Below are positions 21,131 through 31,020 of a DNA stretch of 64,000 bases, piece by piece. The notes beneath the pieces are model-generated. The model was given only the letters and a program-made list of their open reading frames with translations. It was not told the origin of the DNA and ran no database searches. Within the stretch, counting starts at the first letter, position 1, and the number at the start of each line of letters is the position of its first letter. The position numbers were made by a program, and so were the translations under genes. This stretch comes from Liopterus haemorrhoidalis (lineage: Eukaryota; Arthropoda; Insecta; Coleoptera; Dytiscidae). Location: NCBI GenBank assembly GCA_963971575.1, contig OZ020611.1, positions 179,244,071 to 179,308,070 on the forward strand. Direction: 5' to 3'.

Positions 21131-22490
21131 GGGGTACGTTCCAAAATATAGGTCTTGGAGTTCAAGTTTACTCAAAGATAATGTGGTCATGTGATCAGGT
21201 TTTGGAACGGCGATGTTAAGGTTAGGAGTGCTTATTTGAAAATTCCCGCTAAAATATCGTCGACACGATGTATTATTTTAAATAATTATTAATATCTTTA
21301 AATAGTGATGGATAACAAGAAGATGGAAGTAGGCATTATTGCTGCTGATTTGAGTCAACAGTTGTTCAACAACGTATATCTATTAACGGTAATTTTAATC
21401 AATATTTACAAACTATTGTATAATAAATACCTATTTATTATTAAGTAAAAGATTTCATTTTCATTTCTCGATCATGAATTTCTGTTAATTTTTTTCCCAT
21501 CACTCCCGTTTTTTCTGTTAATTTCGATTTGTCAAAACTTACATTATATGCGTACACATTCTGCGCATGGGAGTAAATAGAGTACGTTCAGGATAACTTC
21601 ATGCCAGGGCATCATAAAATACGTCATCAATCCTGCGCGAGGAAACAGCTGATTACATAGACGTACATAAGGGTTTCTGCCTTATCAATTGTTGTGGATA
21701 CCAAACAAACAAAATCATGTATTTCAAATTAATTTTTGTTCTCGTTTTAGTACACGGCATACCAGAAAACGTACGAGAAATAAATAATAATATATTTTTG
21801 TGTATAAATGTATCAATTTCATCCTGTAAATGCAAATTATATATAATGCCCGTATGTAACAGTTTTTAATTTTAACCTATAACTCTCCAACGGTATACAG
21901 ACTCCATTTTCTGCCTCATTTTTCATAAATTTAGCGACATTGTTTATGATTTCTCTCGCTTGGCTCCGAATTGACATACCTTGGAAGCCCAATCTTTTTT
22001 TGGCGTCATTTTCACAAATAACAATAATAATAACACACAACTATAACAAAACAAAAAAACAACATAATTTAACAAAGAAAATAAACAACGAAATTTAACA
22101 AAGAAAACAAACAACAAAATTTAACAAAGAAAATAAACAGCAAAATTTTAAAAAGAAAACAAAAACGTAATTAAACAATAAAATCGAAATATACGCGTAG
22201 TCAAGAACAGATCAAAGTAAGTGACGCCACTGAAATATATCAAACCTGTTGGTAACGTCATGGACGAAATTTGGTTTCTGCGCAATCCAGTCGGTAATAT
22301 AGACCTGGCATGAAATTATCCTGAACGTACTCTAGTACCTACCTTGCGAGCAGAGTTAAAAGAGTAAACTCTAGGGTTAACTCAACCCGGAAACTCGTAT
22401 GTTTTGGAACGATCTTACTAAACTATAAATTTAGTTGAGTTAAATTTAGATTAAAGTCTATAGGTTATGGAACGTACCCCTGAGACAGAA
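21131..22490. mobile_element. Middle element of the nest (GGGGTACGTTCCA ends)
   Basis: The left end GGGGTACGTTCCAAAATATA and the right end CTATAGGTTATGGAACGTAC followed by CCC are inverse complements with small gaps. Flanking text (CCTCTG / CTGAG) belongs to the outer element. No coding capacity outside the innermost insertion. Confidence 0.65.
21578..22334 (-). mobile_element. Innermost element: TA-target transposon derivative with a helix-turn-helix-like ORF fragment
   Basis: Ends AGAGTACGTTCAGGATAACT and AATTATCCTGAACGTACTCT are inverted and flanked by TA. On the - strand, 21837-22040 can encode a fragment with QAREIINNVAKFMKNEAENG. This resembles the N-terminal DNA-binding region of insect IS630/Tc1-like transposases; that link is inference. 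No catalytic domain is seen. A shorter copy of the same family is at 53896-54275. Confidence 0.65.
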
Positions 22491-23679
22491 TGACGTTTAT
22501 TACCATAGGTAAGCTAAATTAACGACTGAAAACGTTTTATGCGCATGTCGACTTTACTTTGAGATAGAATACACGTATTTTTATATCTTTCTTTGTCAGT
22601 CCCTCTGGTTACGATGTGTTACGTGAGTATTAATGCGCGATATCCTCTCTATTAGTAGTTCCTCTGAGATCTTGATACAGTTTTTAAAAACTTTTTTTTT
22701 CTTCTAAATTTATGTTTTTTTTTAATATGTATATCATATATGATAATGACTGATCTTCAAATGCATTGTAAGGTGTAATTTACATTTATAATATAAGAAC
22801 TGAGAGTATTGTTATATATTAATACAAATGTATAAATAATAAGAAATTTTTATCAAAATCCATTTGTTTTTCATTTCGTGGGAACAGGAACAAACCCATC
22901 TTTGCTTTTTTTCATCCCTGTGGATTTTTCGAGGCTCCATACCAGCTCTGGACCTGATGGTATGTCCGGAGTGAATTCTCACGTGTTGCTGCTTCAGTCA
23001 GTGCCGCATACTCTACCTCACGGGTAGTGTGGAAATAAGTATGTTTTTCATGAATGTGCATGCGCAACAAAAATTATTAGAATCAATTAAATAAAAGAAA
23101 GAAAAAAAAAAAAAAAACGAGAACTGAAGTTTAAGTTATGTTACTATAACTTAATTATTATAATAGAATTATACGTATGTGTTAATTTTGCGGCGAACGC
23201 GAAATAATATATTATGCAACGAGCCTAGAATGATGGTCATTTAACACGGTATGAAAGTTGCGACACGAGCCACTTGCAGGTACGTAATTTATACGAGTGA
23301 GAAATGACTATTTCATGCAAGTTTCATACTATGATTTTTCCACGACTATAACTTTATAATTTATTTAATTATTATTCAATTCCCTTTAAAAACTAACAAT
23401 AATTTGACAATTGCTTTCAACCTATTACGTTGCCCAGCAACGGTCATGTACGCGTCATATTCATATTTAAATTCAGTTAAAATAACAATATTTGCGTCAG
23501 CTTATTAACTAACTGACCAAAAACAACTCTACATAGATAAAGAAGGAAATAGATGCGAAACTGCCGTTATATTTTTTGAAACCAAATTAGCGCTGTAGTT
23601 GTTGGGTTATGGAACTAAAATTGGTAGGGGAGGTAAGGGTTGGGTTTTAGCGGGTATTTCAAATGCTTCAGTGGATATA

Positions 23680-24086
23680 CAGTCTGTTCCAAACGGTTAG
23701 GCGGAACTAAATGGGAATTTCGTTTTTTTAGGTTGTCACGAAAAGAGATCTTGCTTGGGTTATTTCATTTTTCACGTTGGAATGTCACAATTTAAAATTC
23801 CAACAATGAAACCATGGAAACGAATGAAATGTCAAAATTAAATTATTATTTTTTATATATTTTAATGACAAAAAAAATAATAAATGGGAAATTTGTATTA
23901 AGAATGACACAAAAAATCAAAATATAAAGAAAATGACACTTTAAAATGATATTAACCTTAACCAAAAAATGTTTATTGTAAGTATGATTTACAAAGCTTA
24001 AACAAAACGATCGAAAAGCACGATTTAAACGATGAAAGTAACTAGATTGCAAAATCTAGTTCCGCCTAACCGTTTGGAACGGACTG
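23680..24086. mobile_element. MITE with CAGTCTGTTCCAAACGGTTA ends (first of a tandem pair)
   Basis: The terminal inverted repeats run more than 30 bp (to GGCGGAACTA / TAGTTCCGCC) and the element is flanked by TA. It is nearly identical to the next copy at 24112-24520. The 68-codon open frame on the - strand lies wholly inside the MITE and is repeated in the next copy; it is not a host gene. Confidence 0.85.
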
Positions 24087-24111
24087 TAGTTGTAAGCATA
24101 ATTAAATGTTA

Positions 24112-24520
24112 CAGTCTGTTCCAAACGGTTAAGCGGAACTAAATGGGATTTTCGTTCTTTTAGGTTGTCACGAGAAGGGACCTTGCTTGGGTTATTTTAT
24201 TTTTCACGTTGGAATGTCAAAATTTAAAATTCCAACAATGAAACCATAGAAACGAATGACATGTCAAAATTAAATTATTTTTTTTTTTTACAAATTTTAA
24301 TGATAAAAAAATAAATAATTGGGAAATTTGTATTAAGAATGCACAAAATATCAAAATATAAAGAAAACGACATTTTAAAATGATATTAACCTTAACCAAA
24401 AAATGTTTATTATAAGTATGATTTACAAAGCTTAAACAAAACGACCGAAAAGCACGATTTAAACGATGAAAGTAACTAGATTGCAAAATCTAGTTCCGCT
24501 TAACCGTTTGGAACAGACTG
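24112..24520. mobile_element. MITE with CAGTCTGTTCCAAACGGTTA ends (second of a tandem pair)
   Basis: Same family, orientation and nearly the same length as 23680-24086, only about 25 bases away, flanked by TA. The close spacing suggests either an array duplication or two insertions at a preferred site. Confidence 0.85.
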
Positions 24521-24521
24521 T

Positions 24522-24633
24522 ATTATTAAATGAAACAATTGTTATGATTTATTTTGTCTATTTTTAATATTATTAACGACAACAATATTAAAAATAGACA
24601 AAATAAATCATAACAATTGTATCATTTAATAAT
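24522..24633. repeat. Near-perfect 50-bp inverted repeat with a 12-base spacer
   Basis: The left arm 24522-24571 and right arm 24584-24633 are inverse complements at 49 of 50 positions by my reading; the single difference is TGAAAC / GTATCA. The spacer is ATTAACGACAAC. It begins at the TA that ends the neighbouring MITE. Confidence 0.9.
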
Positions 24634-24757
24634 AAAATTTAATTATGTTTACAATTAAGAACAAGCAATTCGGAATTATACAGAAACAGAAAAACAATAA
24701 CTAGCAGAAATAATTATTTATTAAGTAGACTAACATATAACATAATATTTTCTAATA

Positions 24758-25068
24758 CTTAATATAAGCAGTTCACTTTTGTAAGAACACACTAGATCTG
24801 GTTATTTTGGTAACTTTTATGGTGTGTTACTGACTTTAAATGTCAATTAAAAATATTCCTTACGCTGTAAAACCGACTTTAGGTTGATAAGGTTATGATC
24901 ACTATAATTAAGATATCATTTTTCATTATGACATATGTCAAATGGATCGACATTTTAAAAAAGTGACATTTTTTAATACCAACATGACATACAGCTTCAA
25001 AGGTGCAAACTATTGAAAACAAAATTCCCTCTTAGTTTGTTCTTACAAAAGTGAACAGCTTATATTTA
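24758..25068. mobile_element. MITE family with GTTCACTTTTGTAAG ends, complete copy
   Basis: Left end AAGCAGTTCACTTTTGTAAG and right end CTTACAAAAGTGAACAGCTT are inverted. The interior has GTCAATTAAAAATATTCCTT and ACCAACATGACATA, shared with the copies at 5703-7163 and (reverse) 45722-45988. Confidence 0.75.
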
Positions 25069-25884
25069 TGGACACTTCCATGGACAAGCCATCCAATTTT
25101 GGATTTCCAATGTTCCTCATGTTGTATACAATTCTGGAGCCACACGTGTCTTCGGGTTTGGAAAGCGATATCTTGTAGGTTCACTAGTATCACACCCCAA
25201 AACAAAGCATTTAACACCCATTTTCCGAATTAAACAATGAAATTAAAAAATTACAGAAGACGATTTTGACACTAACTACAGATTTTGACGCTAATGACAG
25301 AAGCCGTAACAGACAACATCCTGTCATGCACGTAGCTATAGCGACTGGGGCGCTATTCGTGTTGGGTTATGGAACGTAATATGGTTTTCGTTTTGCCATT
25401 AGAGTTTCACCCCCCTGCAACTCTATCAAAAAATATATTTGCAAAATTCGACAACTTATGCAAACTAACAATAATTTGACATATTTCAACCTATTTATTA
25501 CGTTGCCTAGCAATGGTCGGTCATTGCTGCTTGAACCTGCTATGTAATGAACTCAACCTGTACGTAATGGTTTCATTACGTACCAGGTCAGCGGTGTGGA
25601 ATTAAAAGGAGCGGGGACGTGCTACATTTACTAATTACTGACACGCCTGTAATGAACGTATATGTATATAGTCGTAGAAAAGGTATTTTTTGCAATTCCG
25701 TTACGAAATATTGATATTTCTTCATTATTTTGAATGTCAAAATGGCACCCATTTCCATACTTAAATCTTCATTTCTTAACTAGTTAGGAAATGAAAACGG
25801 ATAAATGTTTCTCCACGACCACTATAGAATTTCTTCTACCAATTCTTAAACCAATTTTGACTACAGAAAGTTAATATTCTAATA

Positions 25885-26351
25885 CCCTTTTCACACTAGA
25901 TCTTTAAGATCGGAAGTTTAAGTGAATGGATCTTTAAACGCTAATGTGAAACCGTACGGCCTCGTCTAAACACGACCGATGTTTAAGACAGAGATCTGCG
26001 TCTTAAACTTCGCCTGCATTGCCAACTTAATTCCCATTATAAAAAAATACTCCTTGAATTTGTGCTTCTCTTCTTTTATCTATGTTCAGCTGTTATCATT
26101 TTATATATCGAGGTTATGAGAAGATTATTTGCGTTATTATTTAAATAAATATAAAAAATAAACTTCTCCTAACCTCGATATACAAAATAATGACAGAATA
26201 AATTCAAACGATATGAAATTATGTTGGCAATACATACTAGCTTTACATGGAGATTTCTTCTTCAAATTAAACATCAAGTGTGAAAGCAAACCGATATTAA
26301 ACATCGATGAAGTTTAAGTTCAATCGTCTTAAACATCTAGTGTGAAAAGGG
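25885..26351. mobile_element. TA-target MITE with CCCTTTTCACACTAGAT ends
   Basis: The ends CCCTTTTCACACTAGATCTT and ATCTAGTGTGAAAAGGG are inverted and flanked by TA. Inside, CTGTTATCATTTT..TATATCGAGGTTATG (about 26090) and its inverse TAACCTCGATATAC..AATAATGACAG (about 26170) form a second hairpin. A related family with TTATCACACTAGA ends is at 46461-46832. Confidence 0.7.
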
Positions 26352-26718
26352 TATAACACAAGAGTTGGAATGTTATTCTAAAGATTTGATATCTTCTTAT
26401 GCATTTTGCATGTACATATTTCATTCCATCACTTGTTATGGAATAACTATTCCATACTTGTTGTCGTTTGTTTTTGTAGGGTTACATTAAGATACATGCA
26501 ACGTTTACATTAAATAAAAACAACATAACTTCCTAACCGAAAATAGTGGCCGATGTGCGGCAAATTAAATTAAAATTAAACAAATAATAAATTTAAAAAA
26601 AAAAATAGTTTAATGAATTGATTTATTTGTTATGTAATATAAATTATTTGTTAAGATAAAATGTTTGTTAATTTATTTTTCTTTTTGGTAGTCGTGGAGA
26701 AAGTAGGGTCTGTGACTC

Positions 26719-26815
26719 GGTTGGAATGAGAAAATTCGCTGCACGTGGTGCCTCACGTTCGCCTGCTGCTCGCGCTCGGAATGTTCCACTCGCATCGAAT
26801 TTTCTCATTCCAACC
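26719..26815. repeat. Hairpin with perfect 20-bp arms and GC-rich loop
   Basis: GGTTGGAATGAGAAAATTCG (26719-26738) is exactly inverse to CGAATTTTCTCATTCCAACC (26796-26815). The 57-base loop is rich in GC (GCACGTGGTGCC, CTGCTGCTCGCGCTCGG), unlike its surroundings. The layout resembles the hairpin at 6417-6556. Confidence 0.8.
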
Positions 26816-27143
26816 TTGTTACAGAATATACTATTGTTTGTTCAAACTTATTTATATTAATGACAGAACTGTTTACCATGGTAACGAACTCTCAAATGTC
26901 TGTCACTTCTCAGATAATTTTTTTATCAAAACTTTTCGACGAAATTACTAAAAATCATGTATATCACGCATTATGAAATGGCAGGTTTCTTACAAGTAGT
27001 GGAGCTAAGTCATAACTGTGACACTTTGGCCTTGAAAGTCCGGCCGACTTTCACTGAAACCTGATGTAAAAAGATGTGGTTTTTTGAGGCTTGACCGTTG
27101 GATTGTCAGCCGTGCTGGAATCGTGTAGGATAAGTTATATTTA

Positions 27144-28439
27144 CCAGGTCTACAAGTATGAAATGCGGATTTAAAAAAAATAAATAAAACACATTAAATT
27201 CAAAAGAACAGTAACAGTTTATTTATTCAAAGTATGCTCCATTAGAAGTTATACATTTTCCCCATCTTTCAGGCAATTTGTGAATACTTCGCCAGTAGAA
27301 CTCTTCCCCTTTCCCCGCAAACCATTCATCTAGCCATTCTTTCACATTTTCATATGAACAAAAGTGCTGCTCGGCAAGTGCGTGACCCATCGATGCCAAC
27401 AAATGGTAATCTGAAGGGGCCAAGTCTGGTGAGTAAGCGGCATGGGGTAGCACTTCCCACTTGAGTGCCTCCAATGTGTTGCAAACTGCTTTTGCCTTAT
27501 TTGATGGAGCGTTATCGTGAAGAAAGATTACCTTATGCTGTCTCCTTTCGTATTCTGGTCGTTTTATGAGCAGCGAATGGTTCAATTTGATCAGTTGTTG
27601 TTGGTAGCGTTGGGTATTAACTGTTTCACCAGGTTTTAACAATTCATAATAGACCACACCCTTTTGGTCCCACCAAGTACAGAGCATTGTCTTTTTGCCA
27701 AAGCGATTCGGTCTTGCAGTTGATGTGGATGGTGAGCCTGGGTTCACCCATGATTTTTTGCGTTTGGGATTTTCAAAATAAATCCATTTTTCATCGCCAG
27801 TAATGATACGATGCAAAAAAGACTTTCTTTTGTATCGTGCAAGCAAAATTTCACAAGTGTTTTTGCGTTTTTCCATCTGCCTCTCATTCAATGCATGTGG
27901 AACCCATCTGCCGACTTTCTGAATCTTACCCATCTCTCGTAAGCGATTGGAAACAGTTTGTTGACTAACGCCTAACTGCTCTGCAAGTTGTTTTTGTGAT
28001 TGACTATCGTCTTCCAGTAGCAATGTTTCCAATTTTGTATCTTCATATTTTTTTGGAGGTTTTCCATGTTCTTTGTCTGTAAGATCAAAGTCACCACTTT
28101 TGAAACGCCGAAACCATCGTTCACACGTATCTTGCGATGGATCATATTCACCATAAGCTTCTCGAAACAGTCGGTATGATTCAGCAACTGTTTTTTTCAA
28201 ATGAAAACAAAACAGTAGTACTGTCCGCGAATGCTCTTTATTTGGCACAAAATTTGACATTTTTAACACAGTAAAACAAAATTATATGATCACTTTTCAA
28301 ATTATAACCTATACGCATTTGACACTTAATGATAACTTAACAAAACGCCATATGTGTTGAAACTTTGAACGATACACTCTGTTTGCGCGGCAAGTTTGAA
28401 AAAAATCCGCATTTCATACTTGAAAGACTGTAGACCTGG
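27144..28439 (-). mobile_element. Mariner transposon, complete, with TA target duplication
   Basis: The ends CCAGGTCTACA and TGTAGACCTGG are inverted and flanked by TA (27142-27143 and 28440-28441). The terminal repeats share CAAGTATGAAATGCGGATTT. The left one lacks 7 bases present in the right one (GTCTTTC), which may reduce mobility. The element sits inside the left terminal repeat of the Polinton-like element and is younger than it. Confidence 0.92.
27223..28269 (-). CDS. Mariner transposase (348 aa, intact reading frame)
   Basis: A cut-and-paste DDD transposase acting at TA sites. The length matches the family (about 345-350 aa). The N-terminal half holds the helix-turn-helix region, including QKQLAEQLGVSQQTVSNRL, then a WVPHAL motif (a variant of the usual WVPHEL). 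Catalytic residues are visible: the first Asp in ITGDEKWIYF, the second in FLHDNAPSN and the third in YSPDLAPSDYHLL. There are 34 residues between the second and third Asp, the D,D34D spacing of mariner elements. No stop or frameshift is present, so the copy may be recent. The flanking terminal repeats are described in the transposon entry. Confidence 0.95.
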   Translation of the reverse strand: MLKMSNFVPNKEHSRTVLLFCFHLKKTVAESYRLFREAYGEYDPSQDTCERWFRRFKSGDFDLTDKEHGKPPKKYEDTKLETLLLEDDSQSQKQLAEQLGVSQQTVSNRLREMGKIQKVGRWVPHALNERQMEKRKNTCEILLARYKRKSFLHRIITGDEKWIYFENPKRKKSWVNPGSPSTSTARPNRFGKKTMLCTWWDQKGVVYYELLKPGETVNTQRYQQQLIKLNHSLLIKRPEYERRQHKVIFLHDNAPSNKAKAVCNTLEALKWEVLPHAAYSPDLAPSDYHLLASMGHALAEQHFCSYENVKEWLDEWFAGKGEEFYWRSIHKLPERWGKCITSNGAYFE

Positions 28440-28553
28440 TATATATGACTTTTGGAGACTTGAACTGAATAGTTATATAAAAGCGATATGTATGTGAAAG
28501 GTTTGTGGTAAATAAGGTGGATAAATAAATAAACAAAACATGTTGACTAAATT

Positions 28554-28811
28554 TTAATTAAGAAAATTATGAAAGCACGACAAAATACTCGTATATAAAT
28601 ACCCGAATGGCCCCAGTTCTTCAACATCATCCCAGTTTTCTACGATCATTGTTGTTGACTGTTGCTGTTGCTGCTGCTGCTGCTTGGTGTCGGTTGTAAT
28701 CGGAATTCGTTTTTTTCGTTGATTGAGAATTTGATGAAGAATCCATGGATTCGTTTCACTCGACCCGAATAGCCCCAGTTCTTCAACATCATCCCAGTTT
28801 TCTACGTTCAT
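28554..28811 (-). CDS. Small ORF with an internal duplication and a CAG/CAA repeat (inside the Polinton-like element)
   Basis: 85 codons from ATG at 28811. The peptide starts MNVENWDDVEELGLFG, runs into a stretch of about 8 glutamines, and then repeats the start as IVENWDDVEELGPFG. At the DNA level a segment of about 170 bp is duplicated, and both copies carry a CTGTTGCTGCTG-type repeat (near 28660 and 28825). No known domain is recognised. Its position inside the element and on the same strand as the ATPase suggests an element gene or its remnant. It may not be expressed. Confidence 0.4.
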   Translation of the reverse strand: MNVENWDDVEELGLFGSSETNPWILHQILNQRKKRIPITTDTKQQQQQQQQSTTMIVENWDDVEELGPFGYLYTSILSCFHNFLN

Positions 28812-29138
28812 TGTTGTTGAATGTTGCTGTTGCTGCTGCTTGGTGGTTAGATAGAAAACGAGACGTTAGACTCACAATGCTCAGATAGTTAATTTTATTT
28901 CAATATTTATACAATGTGAAGAGTGAAAGGAATATTTTTATAAGTGAAATATTGTAAAATGATAATTATTATATCATTTTTATAAAAGATAGAAAACAAA
29001 TATTATAGCTAATTGATTTAACCTTTTATACGATGTAAAATGGTAATGATTCTATGTAAATTATATGTAAACTATATGTAAATTAATAACTAATAATAAA
29101 AAATTATCTGTGTATATAAAGCAAGTCAATTTTAATCA

Positions 29139-29949
29139 TTAGACATTAGTATGTTCAGTTCTAGAACCTTGTTTCTTCTTATCAATACTGTAATGTTGCT
29201 TAACAGCATTCGTCTTTTGAAGAATTTCATTGTATTGTATAATATCACTTTGTGACACTTTAGTAGAATCTGGATTTTTAATGAAAAGTAACTCGTAAAG
29301 ACCCGGTGTACCTTCATACCAATCACCTCTATCATCATCATAATTATCATCATCATCATCATCGTCACCATCACTAGGTTTTATGAATAAATCGTTGTTA
29401 TCTATTGATATTACTGAATCTCCAATTAACCATCGATTAAAAGCACATAAGGTCCAGCTATATTTCTGAAAGTTTCTAAAATGCTCTATAATTTTTCAGT
29501 CCCCTCATCACTCATAAGTTCACCTGTCATCGCCTCTTCTACTGACATTTCAGGTTCAGCTACCAATTCATATTCACGTTGTTCTTGTTGTTTTTGTTCT
29601 TCTTCTTCTTGTTTAGAACGAGGTGTATCAGAACTTTGTTCTAATTTCCCAACATTATATGTTCCTTAATTCTTAATCTTCTTGATATATTTTGCTTTTA
29701 TTGGAGTAATATCTTCTAGTTTTCTCTTTTTAATTTTACTGGACTATGTATTTCATTGTCTTCCTCTTTAAAATCAACTTTCCCCGATTTTGCGGTCCGT
29801 TGAAGTAAAGTCTCTAACGGAGTAACGATAGGTTTAAAAGTTTCTCGCAGTGAATGTTCCGTTTCAGTTAGACTACGTTTCAAGTTGAGATACTTTTCTC
29901 TTATCGATTTCCTTAACGCAATAATTTTTTTTATATTTTCCTCTTCCAT
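29139..29949 (-). pseudogene. Degraded Polinton/adintovirus-type gene
   Basis: It begins at ATG 29949 with a basic, helical segment (IREKYLNLKRSLTETEHSL then FKPIVTPLETLLQ). It continues, after several frame changes, to an Asp-rich tract and the C-terminal block GTPGLYELLFIKNP ... YNEILQKTNAVKQHY (ending near 29139). This two-part arrangement (charged N-terminus, C-terminal TPGLxELL block) is familiar from uncharacterised proteins of insect Polintons and related elements; the match is from memory and should be checked. At least three frame disruptions are visible, so it is not functional as read. Its role in the element is unknown. Confidence 0.6.
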
Positions 29950-30046
29950 TGTGACAGACAGAGCGACCTCTTCGATGATTTGAAAGGAAATATCCTATCT
30001 CACGTGATGTTACTACCTTTTATACTTCATTCCACTTCAAGAATAT

Positions 30047-30773
30047 ATCGAACCCCTTTAGATAACGACCATGTTTTCTATCTTTATCTACCACGAAACC
30101 GTATTTCTCTTTCCAACAGTGAACGCAAAATTCTTTGAAACACTCAAATGACATGTCTGTATCCACATGTTCTTCGTGTATATGTTTCAAATTCAAATCG
30201 TCCTGTTTAAAGATGATGATAAAATTGGCCTTGTCCCTTCATTAACAGAAAAATAAATAAATAAATAAATAAATACATAAATAAATAAATAAATAAATAA
30301 ATACATAAATAAATAAATAAATAAATATAAATGTACCTTAAAAGATGTTTGTAGCAGCGCATATAAGCTTGATTAATAAAAAATGTATCTATGTTTTTAT
30401 GTCGTGCCATACTAAAATATTCTCGCATGCAGTCTTGTTTATCACAGGACGCATCGTCAAATATGAAAACTGAATTTCGTTTCGCCTCTTTGATTTTGAC
30501 AATATCCTCACTGTCTTCATATGGAAAATATCCTATTCCCTTCACTTTTTTCAATACTCGAGCTAACAATTGATATTTCGGTTGAAACAACGATTTAGAA
30601 TACAAATAGATGTTCTCAAAGCTTAAACCTTTCGGATGCATTAACAAAGTTAACATGACGTTAGTTTTACCGCAGTTTGACGAACCGCATATGATACGAC
30701 GTTTACCTGTATGGATATCTTCATTAGCGTTTAGATTTATCACTTTCAGAGATCCACATTTAACAAACTGCAT
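30047..30773 (-). pseudogene. Polinton packaging ATPase (FtsK/HerA-type, A32-like), broken by a 100-bp insertion
   Basis: In related elements this enzyme pumps DNA into capsids. The start ATG is at 30773. Walker A reads GSSNCGKTN and Walker B reads FIFDDASCD, with the sensor region MARHKNIDTFFINQAY downstream. The N-terminal part then runs into a low-complexity insertion (30240-30339). The C-terminal part continues in another frame from about 30235 (FKQDDLNLKHI, then MSFECFKEFC and GRYLKGFD) to a stop near 30047. The insertion is bounded by CCTT on both sides (30236-30239 and 30336-30339) and its 100 bases shift the frame, so the gene is dead by this one event. Outside it, the reading looks well preserved. 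Confidence 0.75.
30240..30339. repeat. 100-bp (TAAA)n-rich insertion in the ATPase gene
   Basis: It contains about 20 copies of AAAT/TAAA units with occasional TACA and is flanked by CCTT direct repeats. The short duplication suggests insertion of an A-rich tail or a microsatellite-carrying fragment rather than slippage alone. Confidence 0.7.
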
Positions 30774-30807
30774 TTTAACAATGTTTCAGTTATAAACATA
30801 CATATCG

Positions 30808-30817
30808 CTTTTATATA
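30808..30817 (-). promoter_or_regulatory. TATA box in the right terminal repeat of the Polinton-like element
   Basis: TATATAAAAG on the - strand lies about 35 bases before the ATPase ATG (30773), pointing inward. The left terminal repeat carries the same motif pointing inward on the + strand (about 28472-28481), where no gene follows directly. Confidence 0.45.
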
Positions 30818-31020
30818 ACTATTCAGTTCAAGTCTCCAAAAGTCACATATAAATATAACTTATCCTACACGATTCCAGCACGGCGTTCGAGAAGGCACGG
30901 CTGACAGTCCAACGGTCAAGCCTCAAAAAAACCACATCTTTTTACATCAGGTTTCAGTGAAAGTCGACTGGTTGGACTTTCAAGGCCAAAGTGTCACAGT
31001 TATGACTTAGCTCCATTACT

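Larger units (their letters stand above)
20995..22675. mobile_element. Outer element of a three-level nest, with long imperfect terminal inverted repeats
   Basis: The left end GATCTCTGAGGAACTACTAA continues TAGAGA (20995-21020). The right end is the inverse TCTCTATTAGTAGTTCCTCT followed by GAGATC (to about 22675). Similarity continues inward on both sides for more than 100 bp (TTGACAAAGA, CTCAAA..TAAAGTCGA.ATGCGC). A second element (21131-22490) and a third (21578-22334) lie inside. Confidence 0.7.
26995..31020 (-). mobile_element. Miniature Polinton/Maverick-like element with ~225-bp terminal inverted repeats
   Basis: The left end AGTAGTGGAGCTAAGTCATA and the right end (inverse of AGTAATGGAGCTAAGTCATA) start near-identical inverted repeats of about 200-225 bp. 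The right repeat is 30796-31020. The left repeat is 26995-27143 plus 28442-28495, interrupted by a mariner. Polintons usually begin with AG and are 15-20 kb with DNA polymerase B, integrase, protease and capsid genes. This one is only about 2.7 kb without the mariner and keeps a packaging ATPase, a degraded second gene and a small repeat-bearing ORF, all on the - strand. A clean 6-bp target duplication was not found. It is probably a deletion derivative of a virus-like transposon. Confidence 0.75.

Noticed and set aside
23846..24486. Two similar - strand open frames as a duplicated gene family
   Set aside because: Both lie entirely inside near-identical MITE copies and have no domain.
27972..28187. 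Second - strand open frame within the mariner
   Set aside because: An out-of-frame shadow of the transposase.
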